In this document: positions 1-8,813 of the stretch, in pieces
Numbering within the stretch: position 1 is the stretch's first letter
Layout of the letters: the number at the start of each line of letters is the position of its first letter
From: Tepidibacillus_B infernus
GTDB lineage: Bacteria; Bacillota; Bacilli; Tepidibacillales; Tepidibacillaceae
Direction: 5' to 3'
DNA length: 64,000 bases
Assembly (NCBI RefSeq): GCF_048898065.1
Contig: NZ_JBLWFI010000002.1
Coordinates: forward strand, 186,001 to 250,000
Notes under the pieces: model-generated
What the model was told of the DNA's origin: nothing
What the model saw: only the letters and a program-made list of their open reading frames with translations
Databases searched by the model: none
Translations under genes and position numbers: made by a program

Positions 1-489
1 AGTTAAGGGGCTAGACAATAATGCAGACATATTTAAGGAAATCGTATCCCCTAATTCTGTGATAAAACCACCTTCAGAAATCACAAGCACAGTGGAAAGA
101 GACGCAGGAATCAATAATCCTGTTACCCCATAACTGAATAGAAATAATTGATTGTCCCTTGCGCCATAATTGGCAAAGGCGTAAAAGGATCCGCGAATAG
201 CTAACAAGATTGTGGCAATACTAGCTGGAATAAGTAAAACTGTGCCATAGAAATAGGCAGTGTCAGGGAAAAAACCGACTAATCCTACAAAGAAAAAGAC
301 TAAAAAAACATTCGTTACTTCCCAGACAGGTGATAAATAACGGTTAATCACCCCATTGATCAGATGGTCTTTTTTACGCAACTTTCCGTAATAAGAGAAA
401 AAGCCAGCGCCAAAATCAATTGAACCTATGATCATATATCCATATAAAAAGATCCAAAGAACCGTAATTCCAAGTAACTCTAAAGACAT
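1..489 (-). CDS. cydB: Cytochrome bd ubiquinol oxidase subunit II, 5' part (left edge)
   Basis: The first 163 residues are present; the rest lies beyond the left edge. CydB pairs with CydA in the membrane to form the bd-type quinol oxidase, which reduces oxygen to water. The N-terminus begins MSLELLGITVLWIFLYGYM, and the hydrophobic segments and DFGAG motif are those of subunit II. The ATG at 487-489 is preceded by a GGAGG site. It lies directly downstream of cydA on the same strand, about 125 bp away, so the two are probably co-transcribed. Identification is by family pattern and by this pairing. Confidence 0.93.
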   Translation of the reverse strand, partial: MSLELLGITVLWIFLYGYMIIGSIDFGAGFFSYYGKLRKKDHLINGVINRYLSPVWEVTNVFLVFFFVGLVGFFPDTAYFYGTVLLIPASIATILLAIRGSFYAFANYGARDNQLFLFSYGVTGLLIPASLSTVLVISEGGFITELGDTISLNMSALLSSPLT

Positions 490-571
490 CTTCATTCCTC
501 CCTTATTACTGCATAGTTTAAACTTTCTTCCCCTTGTTATTTAGTGTTTCTTACATTATTTTTAATTCAAA

Positions 572-610
572 GAAATACACGGACGATGGAGCGCATTGGA
601 ATATACAAAC
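572..610. repeat. Half copy of repeat family A
   Basis: The stretch ending GGAATATACAAAC, preceded by ACGGACGATGGAGCGCAT, matches the right-hand 39 bp of the full copies at 8587-8742 and 49387-49490 with few differences. The matching left arm is not recognisable here. It sits in the cydA-cydB spacer just before the cydA stop codon. Confidence 0.75.
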
Positions 611-614
611 ATTT

Positions 615-1943
615 TTACAGGATAATTCCTCGTTTTTCTAATTCAATCTCAGGTGTGTTCTTTTTGAATAGACGTGTAAGGATATATACAGTAAGGGTAC
701 CAAGGATGACATATAGCAAAGCAAAAACAATTAATAATGTTCCAACATTAGTAGCTGTGGTTACTCCTTCAGCTGTTTTCATATACCCTCGTAAAATCCA
801 TGGTTGGCGACCAACCTCCGCAAAGATCCATCCTACTTCAATTGCAACAATCGATAAGGGTCCACCTAGTATAATGAGTGCCATCAGCCATTTCTTCCAC
901 ATAAGCTGAGGTTTCCATTTCCAAAAGAAAAGGAATAGACCAGAAACAAGGGTCAAATAGACTCCTATCATCACCATTAGGTCAAAAAGATAGTGGACAT
1001 AAAGTGGTGGCCATAAATCTCTGGGGAACTCATTTAATCCAACAACCTCGGCATTTGGATTACCATGAGCCAGAATACTAAGAGCCATCGGTAACTTAAT
1101 TGCATTTTTAATTTGCAGATCATCGGTTAAAAACCCACCGACTATAAGCTCTGCCTGTTTTCTGGTTTCAAAATGCCACTCAGCCGCAGCTAATTTTTCC
1201 GGTTGGTAATCAGCAAGGAATTTACCTGATAGATCACCTATTAAAGCAGTAGCAATTGCAAAGATAAAGCTGACAATCAAGGTTAATTTCAGCGCTTTTT
1301 TATAATATTCATGGTTCCGCCCTTTCAAAAGATAGTAAGCGGTAATCGCTGCTAAAACAAAGGCAGAAGTTAAGTAGGCAGAAGATAGGACATGTGCAAC
1401 CTTTGTTGGTGTGGCAGGGTTAAACATCGCTTTTAATGGTTCAATATCAGTAATCACACCATTTTGCATTGTAAATCCTTCTGGTGTATTCATAAACGCA
1501 TTGACCATCGTAATAAATGTTGCTGATAAAGATGAACCAAGGACAACTGGAATAATCAATAGCCAATGATAAATCGGCTTTTTAAAGCGATCCCAGGTAT
1601 AGAGGTAAATCCCCAGAAAAATCGCTTCTAAGAAAAATGCAAATGTTTCAAGAAATAATGGTAAACTAATCACTTGACCAGCGATTTTCATAAAACTTGG
1701 CCACAATAAGGATAATTGCATTCCTATAATCGTACCAGTGACGACGCCAACGGCAACAGTAATCACAAATCCTCTTGCCCAACGACGAGCAAGTAATATA
1801 TAGTGGACATCATTTCGTTTGATTCCAAGCCATTCAGAAAGCATAATCATAATAGGGACACCAACACCAATGGTGGCGTAAATAATATGAAACCCTAGAG
1901 TGAGTCCAGTTAAGATTCGACTCAACATGAGCGTATCCATCAT
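615..1943 (-). CDS. cydA: Cytochrome bd ubiquinol oxidase subunit I
   Basis: Subunit I carries the haems and the quinol site of the bd oxidase. It is a multi-spanning membrane protein of 442 residues, the short Q-loop size usual in Bacillus. I start it at the ATG at 1941-1943 and not at the upstream ATG at 1962-1964, because AAGGATGG lies 7 nt before it. This start also puts the haem-ligand histidine at position 19 (TLGFH), as in the family. The conserved GRQPW motif is present near residue 380. cydB follows downstream. Confidence 0.95.
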   Translation of the reverse strand: MMDTLMLSRILTGLTLGFHIIYATIGVGVPIMIMLSEWLGIKRNDVHYILLARRWARGFVITVAVGVVTGTIIGMQLSLLWPSFMKIAGQVISLPLFLETFAFFLEAIFLGIYLYTWDRFKKPIYHWLLIIPVVLGSSLSATFITMVNAFMNTPEGFTMQNGVITDIEPLKAMFNPATPTKVAHVLSSAYLTSAFVLAAITAYYLLKGRNHEYYKKALKLTLIVSFIFAIATALIGDLSGKFLADYQPEKLAAAEWHFETRKQAELIVGGFLTDDLQIKNAIKLPMALSILAHGNPNAEVVGLNEFPRDLWPPLYVHYLFDLMVMIGVYLTLVSGLFLFFWKWKPQLMWKKWLMALIILGGPLSIVAIEVGWIFAEVGRQPWILRGYMKTAEGVTTATNVGTLLIVFALLYVILGTLTVYILTRLFKKNTPEIELEKRGIIL

Positions 1944-2074
1944 AAAACCATCCTTTACTAACATTCTAATTTTAGATATATTATACTCTATTTTCGCTAT
2001 TTTAATGTTGTTAAAAGTATAATGAAATATAAGCTATCTAGATAAAATAAAAATATAAAAAAGGAGAAAAATGG

Positions 2075-2815
2075 ATGAAAAGGAAATTCAAAATAACGAT
2101 TGAATATGACGGAAGTAGATATAAGGGGTGGCAAAGGCTTGCAAACACAGAGAACACGCTCCAACAAAAAATTGAAACGTTACTTTCTCGGATTACGGGT
2201 GAAACGATAGAAATACACGGTTCTGGGCGGACTGATGCAGGGGTTCACGCATATGGTCAAGTCGCTCATTTTGAAACCCATGCAGATCTAAATTTAGACA
2301 AATTTCTTTTTACTTGTAATGAAATGCTGCCACAAGATATTGTATTTAAAGATATTGAAGAAGTACCGATGGATTTCCACGCTAGGTTCAGTGCTAAAGG
2401 CAAAAAATATGTATATCGAGTTTGGAATAGTCCAATCCCTTCTGCTATTGAGAGAAAATACACCTTTCATGTTGCTGATTCATTAAATATTGAAGCGATC
2501 AAAAAGGCGGCAAGTTTTCTAATAGGTGAACATGATTTTCAATCGTTTACGGCTATGAAATCAAAAAAGAAGTTAACCGTTAGAAGAATTTATTCCATAG
2601 AGATAACGAAAAAGGAAGAATTGATTGAATTTTACTATCATGGAGAAGGATTTCTATATAAGATGGTTCGAATTATGACGGGGACATTAATTGAAGTGGG
2701 TTTAGGAAAAAGACAACCAGAGGAGGTACTTGAGATTCTAGAACAAAAGAAAAGAATTTATGCGGGAGAAACAGTACCAAGTCAGGGATTATTTTTGCTT
2801 CATGTTGAGTATTGA
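2075..2815 (+). CDS. truA: tRNA pseudouridine(38-40) synthase
   Basis: TruA converts uridines 38-40 of the tRNA anticodon arm to pseudouridine in the cytoplasm. The 246 residues are the normal family length. The motif GSGRTDAGVHA carries the catalytic aspartate, Asp54, and the C-terminal half has the usual FLYKMVRIMTG segment. The start has an AAGGAG site 10 nt upstream. It is divergent from cydA and ends in a hairpin shared with the coat-like genes. Confidence 0.97.
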   Translation: MKRKFKITIEYDGSRYKGWQRLANTENTLQQKIETLLSRITGETIEIHGSGRTDAGVHAYGQVAHFETHADLNLDKFLFTCNEMLPQDIVFKDIEEVPMDFHARFSAKGKKYVYRVWNSPIPSAIERKYTFHVADSLNIEAIKKAASFLIGEHDFQSFTAMKSKKKLTVRRIYSIEITKKEELIEFYYHGEGFLYKMVRIMTGTLIEVGLGKRQPEEVLEILEQKKRIYAGETVPSQGLFLLHVEY

Positions 2816-2824
2816 AAAAATAAA

Positions 2825-2849
2825 AAGGAGTGATGATTGGTCACTCCTT
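2825..2849. terminator. Hairpin between convergent truA and coat-like gene
   Basis: AAGGAGTGA (2825-2833) pairs with TCACTCCTT (2841-2849) across a 7-nt loop. A-rich sequence precedes it, which would be U-rich on the minus strand. It lies between two convergent genes and could serve both. Confidence 0.7.
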
Positions 2850-2872
2850 AAAATACAACCCTTTTTTTAGAA

Positions 2873-3118
2873 TTACTGACTTAGTTGTGATTTTACTTGT
2901 TGTATATCAGCCGCAGAAGCTGGCTGTGCTGGTTGATAATACCCTTTTTGTTGAGCTAGATTAGCAAGTTGATATTGGAATTGCTCATCGCCATTACGAA
3001 TTTGTTGTAGCGTTTGCCGCAAGTTGGCGTTAGAGGTCTCAGCAATGACATGAGCGTAATTACCTAGGCTACCTTTTAATTGGTTCAATACATCATTTAC
3101 GATTTCTTTTTCTTGCAT
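2873..3118 (-). CDS. Small CotF-like (spore coat) protein
   Basis: This is an 81-residue, glutamine- and alanine-rich, mostly helical protein. The pattern fits the short coat F-domain (CotF-like) proteins of Bacillales: an ENDVLNQLKG-type start, a helical core and a QLANLAQQKGYYQPA stretch. In that family the tyrosine/proline-rich tail after the helices is typical. It follows a second small helical protein on the same strand with a 15-nt gap, so the two form a small operon. A role in the spore coat is inferred from family resemblance only. Confidence 0.7.
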   Translation of the reverse strand: MQEKEIVNDVLNQLKGSLGNYAHVIAETSNANLRQTLQQIRNGDEQFQYQLANLAQQKGYYQPAQPASAADIQQVKSQLSQ

Positions 3119-3133
3119 ATTTTTTCACCCTTT

Positions 3134-3322
3134 CTATTGTAAGAATGACATGAGTTTTTGTTTTGTATTTTGAGCAGATTGGGCAGATTGTTGTAGCATT
3201 TGTTTTACTTGAGGGTCAGTTGCTTGATTCGCATAATCTTGTAGTTTTTTTGCTCCAAGATCATGGGCACTAATTAGCTCTCTTAAGCTTTGTAATTCCA
3301 TTTGTGTTAGTTGCTCCTGCAT
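3134..3322 (-). CDS. Small coat F-like helical protein
   Basis: This is a 62-residue helical, glutamine-rich protein starting MQEQLTQMELQSLRELIS. The ATG at 3320-3322 is chosen because AAAGGAGC lies 7 nt upstream; an earlier in-frame ATG has no site. Its layout (AHDLGAKKLQDYA, then a helix with QVKQMLQQ) is that of the N-terminal part of coat F-type proteins. It is the first gene of a two-gene unit with the 81-residue protein. Function is inferred. Confidence 0.65.
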   Translation of the reverse strand: MQEQLTQMELQSLRELISAHDLGAKKLQDYANQATDPQVKQMLQQSAQSAQNTKQKLMSFLQ

Positions 3323-3493
3323 GTGAATAGCTCCTTTCATTTTAAGTACAATTGTAATGTTCCCAAAAGAGTGTTTTTTTTATGCATATAAAATTCGTTG
3401 ATTTCCACATTTTTTCATTTAGTGTTAGAATAAAGTAAGTACCTATTTATATTGCCGCTTTTCTAAATATTTCAAAAACAAGGGGGAATTCAA

Positions 3494-5194
3494 ATGAGTT
3501 CATTTTTTATTGAGAAGATTTCATTTCAAGATCCTAAAGAAGTTGAAACAAAACTAGAAACTTTGTTAAAAAAGGAAATCCATTCTACCCGCGATTTAGA
3601 AAACTGGTTACGTGAGGAAAGCCAATTATTTGATGAGATTGATGAAATTTTGACTGGCCACTATATTGAATTTCAAGGGCATAATGATGATGAAGAAATT
3701 AGACAGCGATTTGAACATGACCAAAACGTGATTACACCTATCATTAAAAAGTATGAAGCATTGCTAGACAAACGCTTTTATGATAATCCATATCGGGAAC
3801 AGTTAGATACAGAGAAGTATAGTGAACTGATTAAGCGAAGAGTCAATTCTATCGAAATTTTCCGTGAAGAAAACATTCCTTTAGAGGTACAGGAACAAAA
3901 TTTAAGTACAGAATATTACAAAGTGACAGGTAACATGACAGTAGAGTGGGAAGGAGAAGCAAAAACCCTTCAGCAAATGTCAATTTATTTAAAGGATCCT
4001 GATCGTTCAATACGAGAAAAGGCGTGGAAATTAGTCCAAGCTAGAAGATTAGAGGATAAGGACAAGTTAGATGAGATCATGGATCAATTAGTGAAAATAC
4101 GCCACCAAATTGCTTTAAATGCTGGCTTTGAGAATTATCGCGATTACATGTTCAAGAAATACGAAAGATTCTCCTATACGCCTGAGGATACATATCAATT
4201 TCACGAAGCTGTACAAAAATATGTCGTACCTTTAAAAGATGAGATTGAAAAAGAACATCAAAAAGAGCTTGGATTAAAAGATTATCGGCCATGGGATTTA
4301 ACAGCAGTCAAAGAAGGTGATCAGCCATTAAAGCCATTCACAACGACCGACGAATTAGTTGATGGTGTGACACGCATCTTTAGACGCACAGATTCTAATT
4401 TTGCTAAGATGTTAGAAGATATGAACGATCATCATACATTGGATTTAGACAGCCGGAAAGCAAAATCACCTGGTGGTTTTTGTGCTCCATTATCTGTTTC
4501 TAATCGTTCCTTTATTTTTATGAATGCATCAGGAACACATGATGATATGACAACCCTTGTTCATGAAGGTGGTCATTCAGTCCACAACTTATTTAAATCC
4601 CAATTAGATTTAAGAATCTATAAAAGTACGCCAATGGAATCGGCGGAATTTGCCAGTATGGGCATGGAATTGCTTTCGATGGATAAATGGGATGAATTCT
4701 ACAAGAATGACGAAGATCTTAAAAAAGCAAAAAGAGAACAACTAGAAGGAATCATTAAATTTCTACCATGGGCAATGACAATCGATAAGTTTCAACACTG
4801 GATCTATTTAAACCCTGAGCATTCCGCAGAAGAAAGAAATGATCAGTTTAAAGAGATCGCTTTATCCTTAAGTCAACATTATGAGGATTGGTCAGGCTAT
4901 GAAGAAGAGTTAAGACATCGTTGGAAAGCACAACTACACATCTACGAGGTTCCTTTCTATTATATCGAATATGCAATTGCCCAATTGGGTGCGGTACAAA
5001 TATGGAAACAATATAAAGAGAACCCTGAGCAGGCTTTAGCAAATTATAAAAAGGCACTATCTTTAGGTAGCTCAAGGCCTTTGCCAGAGATCTATGAAGC
5101 AGCTGGCATCAAGTTTGATTTTTCAGAAGCAATGATTAAAGAATTAATGGAATTTGTGAGAGAAGAGTTAAACCAATTAGGAACTCATAACTAA
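3494..5194 (+). CDS. M3B-family oligoendopeptidase
   Basis: This is a cytoplasmic zinc metallopeptidase of the thimet/PepF group, which trims short peptides. It has 566 residues, with the zinc motif HEGGH at residues 357-361 and the third ligand expected in the ESAEFASMGMEL segment about 25 residues later. The shorter length and the N-terminal sequence group it with the M3 family oligoendopeptidases distinct from classical PepF; a classical PepF is encoded at 12693. The start has a GGGGG-type site 9 nt upstream. It appears monocistronic. Confidence 0.93.
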   Translation: MSSFFIEKISFQDPKEVETKLETLLKKEIHSTRDLENWLREESQLFDEIDEILTGHYIEFQGHNDDEEIRQRFEHDQNVITPIIKKYEALLDKRFYDNPYREQLDTEKYSELIKRRVNSIEIFREENIPLEVQEQNLSTEYYKVTGNMTVEWEGEAKTLQQMSIYLKDPDRSIREKAWKLVQARRLEDKDKLDEIMDQLVKIRHQIALNAGFENYRDYMFKKYERFSYTPEDTYQFHEAVQKYVVPLKDEIEKEHQKELGLKDYRPWDLTAVKEGDQPLKPFTTTDELVDGVTRIFRRTDSNFAKMLEDMNDHHTLDLDSRKAKSPGGFCAPLSVSNRSFIFMNASGTHDDMTTLVHEGGHSVHNLFKSQLDLRIYKSTPMESAEFASMGMELLSMDKWDEFYKNDEDLKKAKREQLEGIIKFLPWAMTIDKFQHWIYLNPEHSAEERNDQFKEIALSLSQHYEDWSGYEEELRHRWKAQLHIYEVPFYYIEYAIAQLGAVQIWKQYKENPEQALANYKKALSLGSSRPLPEIYEAAGIKFDFSEAMIKELMEFVREELNQLGTHN

Positions 5195-5218
5195 AAAAGT
5201 TTATTCTGGAAATGACCT

Positions 5219-5246
5219 AGCTCTATATCGGAAAGGATATAGAGCT
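5219..5246. terminator. Perfect 11-bp hairpin after the peptidase gene
   Basis: AGCTCTATATC (5219-5229) and GATATAGAGCT (5236-5246) are exact reverse complements around the loop GGAAAG. No long T-run follows, so it may be a weak terminator or an mRNA 3'-end stabiliser. Confidence 0.5.
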
Positions 5247-5292
5247 TATTGGATATAATACAACATGATAACAGGACGGGAGGTGAAATCAT

Positions 5293-5805
5293 TTGTTTGA
5301 TCCAACGATCTATGAAAATATTAAAGTGGTTCTTGAAGGGGAAATATATGACCTTGATTTAGGGCAAAAAATTATCGTGATTGATCGAAATGATTTGATC
5401 GATTTAGCTAGAATGTCTAGAACTTTTCAAATACAGTTTAAAATTGTGGGTTCAGAACAAGAAAAAAGTGCTAAAATACAACTTAAAGCCAATACGGAAG
5501 ATTTGTCTAAGGAAATTTTAGAATGGGAAGATGAGTCAAAACCAGGCTGTGAAATAAAAATTGAATTTTCAATCCCTATCTCCAATCCTAAAGTGGATTG
5601 TGAAAAGATAGAGATGACCATCAATCAAATCTGGGAAGGTAGACCAGAGATCACACAAACCATCACTTACGATTTTAAAAAAGAAGATAAACCTTTATAT
5701 TATGACCATATCCAGTTGAATTTTGGTCGAAAAATTGATGAAGATAACATTGAAGATATCCATGAATTAGTGAACTATACCTATATGACACTACAAGAGC
5801 TATAA
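5293..5805 (+). CDS. Conserved-looking protein of unknown function
   Basis: This 170-residue acidic, soluble protein is one I do not recognise. It starts at TTG (5293), which has a GGGAGGTG site about 8 nt upstream; the frame is open and the composition matches its neighbours. It alternates charged and beta-branched residues (KIVGSEQEKSAKIQLKAN), suggesting a beta-sandwich, with two cysteines at GCEIKI and KVDCEK. It has no signal peptide or membrane segment. The DUF1284 gene follows 43 nt later on the same strand, probably in the same transcript. Confidence 0.7.
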   Translation: MFDPTIYENIKVVLEGEIYDLDLGQKIIVIDRNDLIDLARMSRTFQIQFKIVGSEQEKSAKIQLKANTEDLSKEILEWEDESKPGCEIKIEFSIPISNPKVDCEKIEMTINQIWEGRPEITQTITYDFKKEDKPLYYDHIQLNFGRKIDEDNIEDIHELVNYTYMTLQEL

Positions 5806-5848
5806 GAACTAGTAAATACAAGAGAACAATGGGAAGGAGATCAGGAAA

Positions 5849-6289
5849 ATGACAATCACACTAAGAGGGCATCATTTACTATGTATTCATGGGTTTCAAG
5901 GCATGGGTTATAGTGAATCCTTTGTCGAGAAAATGAAAGAAGTTACTCACCTCATCCGAGATGATTCTACGAACCCTCTCTTACCCATTAAGGTGATACA
6001 AGAACTTGACGATGTTTGCTCCACTTGCCCTCATCATGGAGGAACCATATGCTTGGCAGATAAAAATTCTGATGCACATGTAAAGGAAATTGATCAAAAA
6101 GTGATAGCAAAACTAGGATTGATTCCTAATCAAATCTATACAAAGCAAGAACTTCTTATGAAAACACAGAAAATGATTGAACCAGCAGATTTAAGTCAAA
6201 TCTGTAAAGGTTGCTCATGGTTAGAATATGGGGTATGCCAAGAAGGAATCCAACGGTTAAATACAAAAAAATTACCCCTTTTTTCCTAA
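5849..6289 (+). CDS. DUF1284-domain protein
   Basis: The N-terminus (LRGHHLLCIHGFQGMGYS) is the signature of the DUF1284 family, 146 residues here. It has paired cysteines in the middle (DVCSTCPHHGGTICLA) and near the end (QICKGCSWLEYGVC), consistent with a metal or iron-sulfur site, although no biochemical role is established for the family to my knowledge. An AAGGAG site precedes the ATG. It is probably co-transcribed with the gene before it. Confidence 0.88.
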   Translation: MTITLRGHHLLCIHGFQGMGYSESFVEKMKEVTHLIRDDSTNPLLPIKVIQELDDVCSTCPHHGGTICLADKNSDAHVKEIDQKVIAKLGLIPNQIYTKQELLMKTQKMIEPADLSQICKGCSWLEYGVCQEGIQRLNTKKLPLFS

Positions 6290-6330
6290 ATCTATTAGAT
6301 TTGGGACTAATGGCGCAGTTTATAATAATG

Positions 6331-6359
6331 TTCAATTTGTGATAATTATATTATATACT
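6331..6359 (+). promoter_or_regulatory. Candidate sigma-A promoter of the agr-like module
   Basis: TTCAAT (6331-6336) and TATACT (6354-6359) are separated by exactly 17 nt, 37 nt before the kinase start. The -35 is weak and the -10 is good. Confidence 0.45.
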
Positions 6360-6395
6360 GAAAAAAATATCAGTTTTTGTCGAAGGGGTTAAATA

Positions 6396-7721
6396 ATGGG
6401 ATTCCTGATCAATTATTTATTTATTTCATTACCAGAATTTTATGGTATGCTTCTGTTAGGAACTGTTCTTTTTGGGTTTTCCTTTTCAAAGATAAAATAT
6501 AAAATTCTATTCATGGCGATCATCTCTGCCTTTATTTCTGATTTGATGTGGCAATTAGAATCTTTTGCAGATTTTAGAATCATCATCACAATCATTATTA
6601 ATACTATACTTTATAAGTTATTCATACATAAGAATTGGAAATTTGCTTTTGGTATGACCCTTACCAGCATTCTTTCTATTTTAATTTCTGAAATAATTGT
6701 ATTAGTTGTGATTACGCAATTTATTTCCTACCAACAAATCCTAGGAAGCTTTTGGCTCAAATTACTAGTTACATTTACTTATATGTTGCCTTTAATCATT
6801 AGTAGTTATTTTATCGAAAAAAAACATTGGTCTGTAACAAAAGGATTCAAAAAACTATTTATTAACAAAAATATTGCTTATTGGATCTCTAGTTTAACCC
6901 TAATTCTTCTTCAATTGTTTTTTATCATTTATCTAAACTATTCGTTTTATATGAATAGCCAATTTTTACTAAAAAAAATAATTCTAAATATTCATGGATT
7001 ACCTCTTTTTAGTTTAGGGCTTGTTATTGTGAATATTTTACTTATTGTTTCTGTCATTCAATTGAAAAACATTTATATGCAAAAAGAGATCATTCAAACT
7101 GAGAGTGACTATAATCAACACTTAGAAAACGTATTAAAGAAGTTGCGAATGGAACGTCATGATTTTATCAATGAGATTCAAACGATTCATGGCATGATTC
7201 AAGCGAAAATGTATGATCATTTACAAGAATATGTTCATGATCTTGTTCAGCATGTTCGTGCGTCCAATCGGCGTATTAAAATTAAAAATATCCCAGTGAG
7301 CGCTTTATTACATACAAAGATTGAATTGATGGAAGAAAAAAAAGTAGAGTATAGAGAAATAGTAGAAACGGATGATACATTTCCTTCCATCAAAGGCTAT
7401 GATTTAGTAAAAATAATCAGTAATATACTAGATAATGCATTAAGAGCTGTAACTGAAAGTCATACAAGAAATCCTTTTATTGAAATATATTGGGGCAAAA
7501 AGGATTCGACAGCAATCATTCAGATTTCAAATAATGGGCCAAAAATTGAAAAAAAAATAGTTGATTTATTATTCGAAGAAGGATATACTACTAAAAAAGA
7601 AAAGGAAAATAGTGGATTTGGTCTTAGTATTGTTAAATCTATCGTACAAAAATATAAAGGAACAATTAGAGTTGAATCTAGCAAAAATTTGACGACTTTT
7701 ATTATAGAATTGCCTCTTTAA
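6396..7721 (+). CDS. AgrC-like sensor histidine kinase (GHKL, HPK10 type)
   Basis: This is a 441-residue membrane sensor kinase. Roughly the first 220 residues hold six or seven hydrophobic segments, as in AgrC-type peptide receptors. The H-box is RHDFINEIQ with the phosphorylated histidine at about residue 255, the N-box is ISNILDNALRA near 345, and the G-box is NSGFGLSIVKSI near 405. It is followed within 17 nt by agrB and then by a peptide precursor, so its ligand is very likely the peptide made by those genes. No response-regulator gene lies beside it, which is unusual; the partner must be elsewhere. Confidence 0.9.
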   Translation: MGFLINYLFISLPEFYGMLLLGTVLFGFSFSKIKYKILFMAIISAFISDLMWQLESFADFRIIITIIINTILYKLFIHKNWKFAFGMTLTSILSILISEIIVLVVITQFISYQQILGSFWLKLLVTFTYMLPLIISSYFIEKKHWSVTKGFKKLFINKNIAYWISSLTLILLQLFFIIYLNYSFYMNSQFLLKKIILNIHGLPLFSLGLVIVNILLIVSVIQLKNIYMQKEIIQTESDYNQHLENVLKKLRMERHDFINEIQTIHGMIQAKMYDHLQEYVHDLVQHVRASNRRIKIKNIPVSALLHTKIELMEEKKVEYREIVETDDTFPSIKGYDLVKIISNILDNALRAVTESHTRNPFIEIYWGKKDSTAIIQISNNGPKIEKKIVDLLFEEGYTTKKEKENSGFGLSIVKSIVQKYKGTIRVESSKNLTTFIIELPL

Positions 7722-7738
7722 AAGGGGGAGAAACTATA

Positions 7739-8368
7739 ATGGTTACAAAAATATCTTATTGGTTAGCCAAAAAATTAGCTGAGAAGGCTGAGAGAGACGA
7801 TGTAGATTACATTCGGTATGGGATCGAAGTGACATTGACTGGTTTGGTAAAAGTTATTGTTCTATTTTCGATCTCTCTCCTTTTTGGTGTTTTTAAGGAA
7901 ATGGTTACGATTTCATTATTCTTTGCATTATTGCGAATCATTTCTGGCGGCGTTCATATGTCAACCTATTTGCGTTGTTTAACCACTTCGATGCTTCTCT
8001 TCTTTATTCCAGCCTACGTATTGCAGCAGATTGCAATTGAAATATCCCCATTCTATTTGCTATTACCAATATATATTTTTTCAGTGATCGTTACCTTCAT
8101 CTACGTCCCAGTTTCTGCAGCAAATCGTCCGATCCCAAGAGAAAAGCATCATTTTTTTAAATGGGCAAGCTTTGTATTTTTATCCATTTGGTTCATAGGG
8201 AATATTTTAATCGATATATTTTACACCTCATTTCATGTGATCTCATTCTTTTCGGCTATTGGAATTTTTCTACAATCAATTACTTTAACTCCTTTTGGAA
8301 TTCAACTTTTCCACAACATAGATGATTTCTTTATAAGAAGAAAAATTGTGGGAGGTGAAAATCAATGA
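7739..8368 (+). CDS. AgrB-like peptide-processing protease
   Basis: AgrB-family membrane cysteine proteases cleave and cyclise the AgrD precursor. The 209 residues contain the motif GGVHMSTYLRC with His73 and Cys80. That seven-residue spacing equals the catalytic pair of characterised AgrB. Several membrane segments follow (FIPAYVL, PIYIFSVIVTFIYV, FFSAIGIFL). It overlaps the peptide gene by an ATGA junction, the usual translational coupling in agr modules. The product acts in the cytoplasmic membrane. Confidence 0.93.
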   Translation: MVTKISYWLAKKLAEKAERDDVDYIRYGIEVTLTGLVKVIVLFSISLLFGVFKEMVTISLFFALLRIISGGVHMSTYLRCLTTSMLLFFIPAYVLQQIAIEISPFYLLLPIYIFSVIVTFIYVPVSAANRPIPREKHHFFKWASFVFLSIWFIGNILIDIFYTSFHVISFFSAIGIFLQSITLTPFGIQLFHNIDDFFIRRKIVGGENQ

Positions 8369-8478
8369 AAAAGGTATTTAAAGCTCTTGCTTCATTGTTT
8401 TCTTTACTTGCTTTAATGGAAGTCTCAACAGCTAGTGTAATCTTGGTTTACCAACCAGAATTACCTAAGAAAAATTAA
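8365..8478 (+). CDS. AgrD-like cyclic (lactone) autoinducer peptide precursor
   Basis: The short gene encodes 37 residues and begins inside the agrB stop codon (ATGA), with GGAGGTG 7 nt upstream. The N-terminal amphipathic helix (MKKVFKALASLFSLLALM) is followed by the core ASVILV and the recognition tail YQPELPKKN. This lines up with the Listeria type ACFMFV/YEPKSP. The residue that forms the ring is cysteine in most precursors but is Ser24 here, so the product should be an oxygen-ester lactone. Identification rests on position, length and the YxPxxP tail. Confidence 0.9.
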   Translation: MKKVFKALASLFSLLALMEVSTASVILVYQPELPKKN

Positions 8479-8506
8479 ATCCGCCACAGCATAGATAAAA
8501 CCAACT

Positions 8507-8537
8507 AAAAAAGATGGGACATAAACCCATCTTTTTT
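8507..8537 (+). terminator. Rho-independent terminator of the agr-like module
   Basis: AAAAAAGATGGG (8507-8518) pairs with CCCATCTTTTTT (8526-8537) around a 7-nt loop, ending in a T-run. It lies 29 nt after the peptide stop codon. Confidence 0.92.
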
Positions 8538-8586
8538 CTTTATTGGAAGAGAAAGTTTTACTTACATTCTTTTCCTTGTCATTTGG

Positions 8587-8742
8587 GGTTTGTATATTCC
8601 ATAAGCTGCGACATAGCGTGACTAGCAGCTTTAGCTGTGTAGCACGACTTGTACACTTTGTGTGCCTTCAGAAGTGCCCTTCTCTCCGTAATCTTTATTC
8701 ATAGAAGGGCACGGATGATGGAGCGCGATGGAATATACAAAC
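8587..8742. repeat. Repeat family A, long copy (156 bp)
   Basis: The ends GTTTGTATATTCCAT (8588-8602) and ATGGAATATACAAAC (8728-8742) are perfect 15-bp inverted repeats. Inside, GTGCCCTTCT (8674-8683) pairs with AGAAGGGCAC (8703-8712), and CTCCGT in that loop can pair with ATGGAG (8718-8723) downstream. Relative to the copy at 49387 it carries a 53-bp insertion after AAGCTGCGAC, which is itself rich in short inverted repeats. It occupies most of the 335-bp gap between the peptide gene and the next gene. Confidence 0.85.
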
Positions 8743-8813
8743 TTATTTTATAGATATAAACTTGATTTTCATGTAAAATAAAAGGAAGAATATTTACCTA
8801 TGGGGGTATCTAG

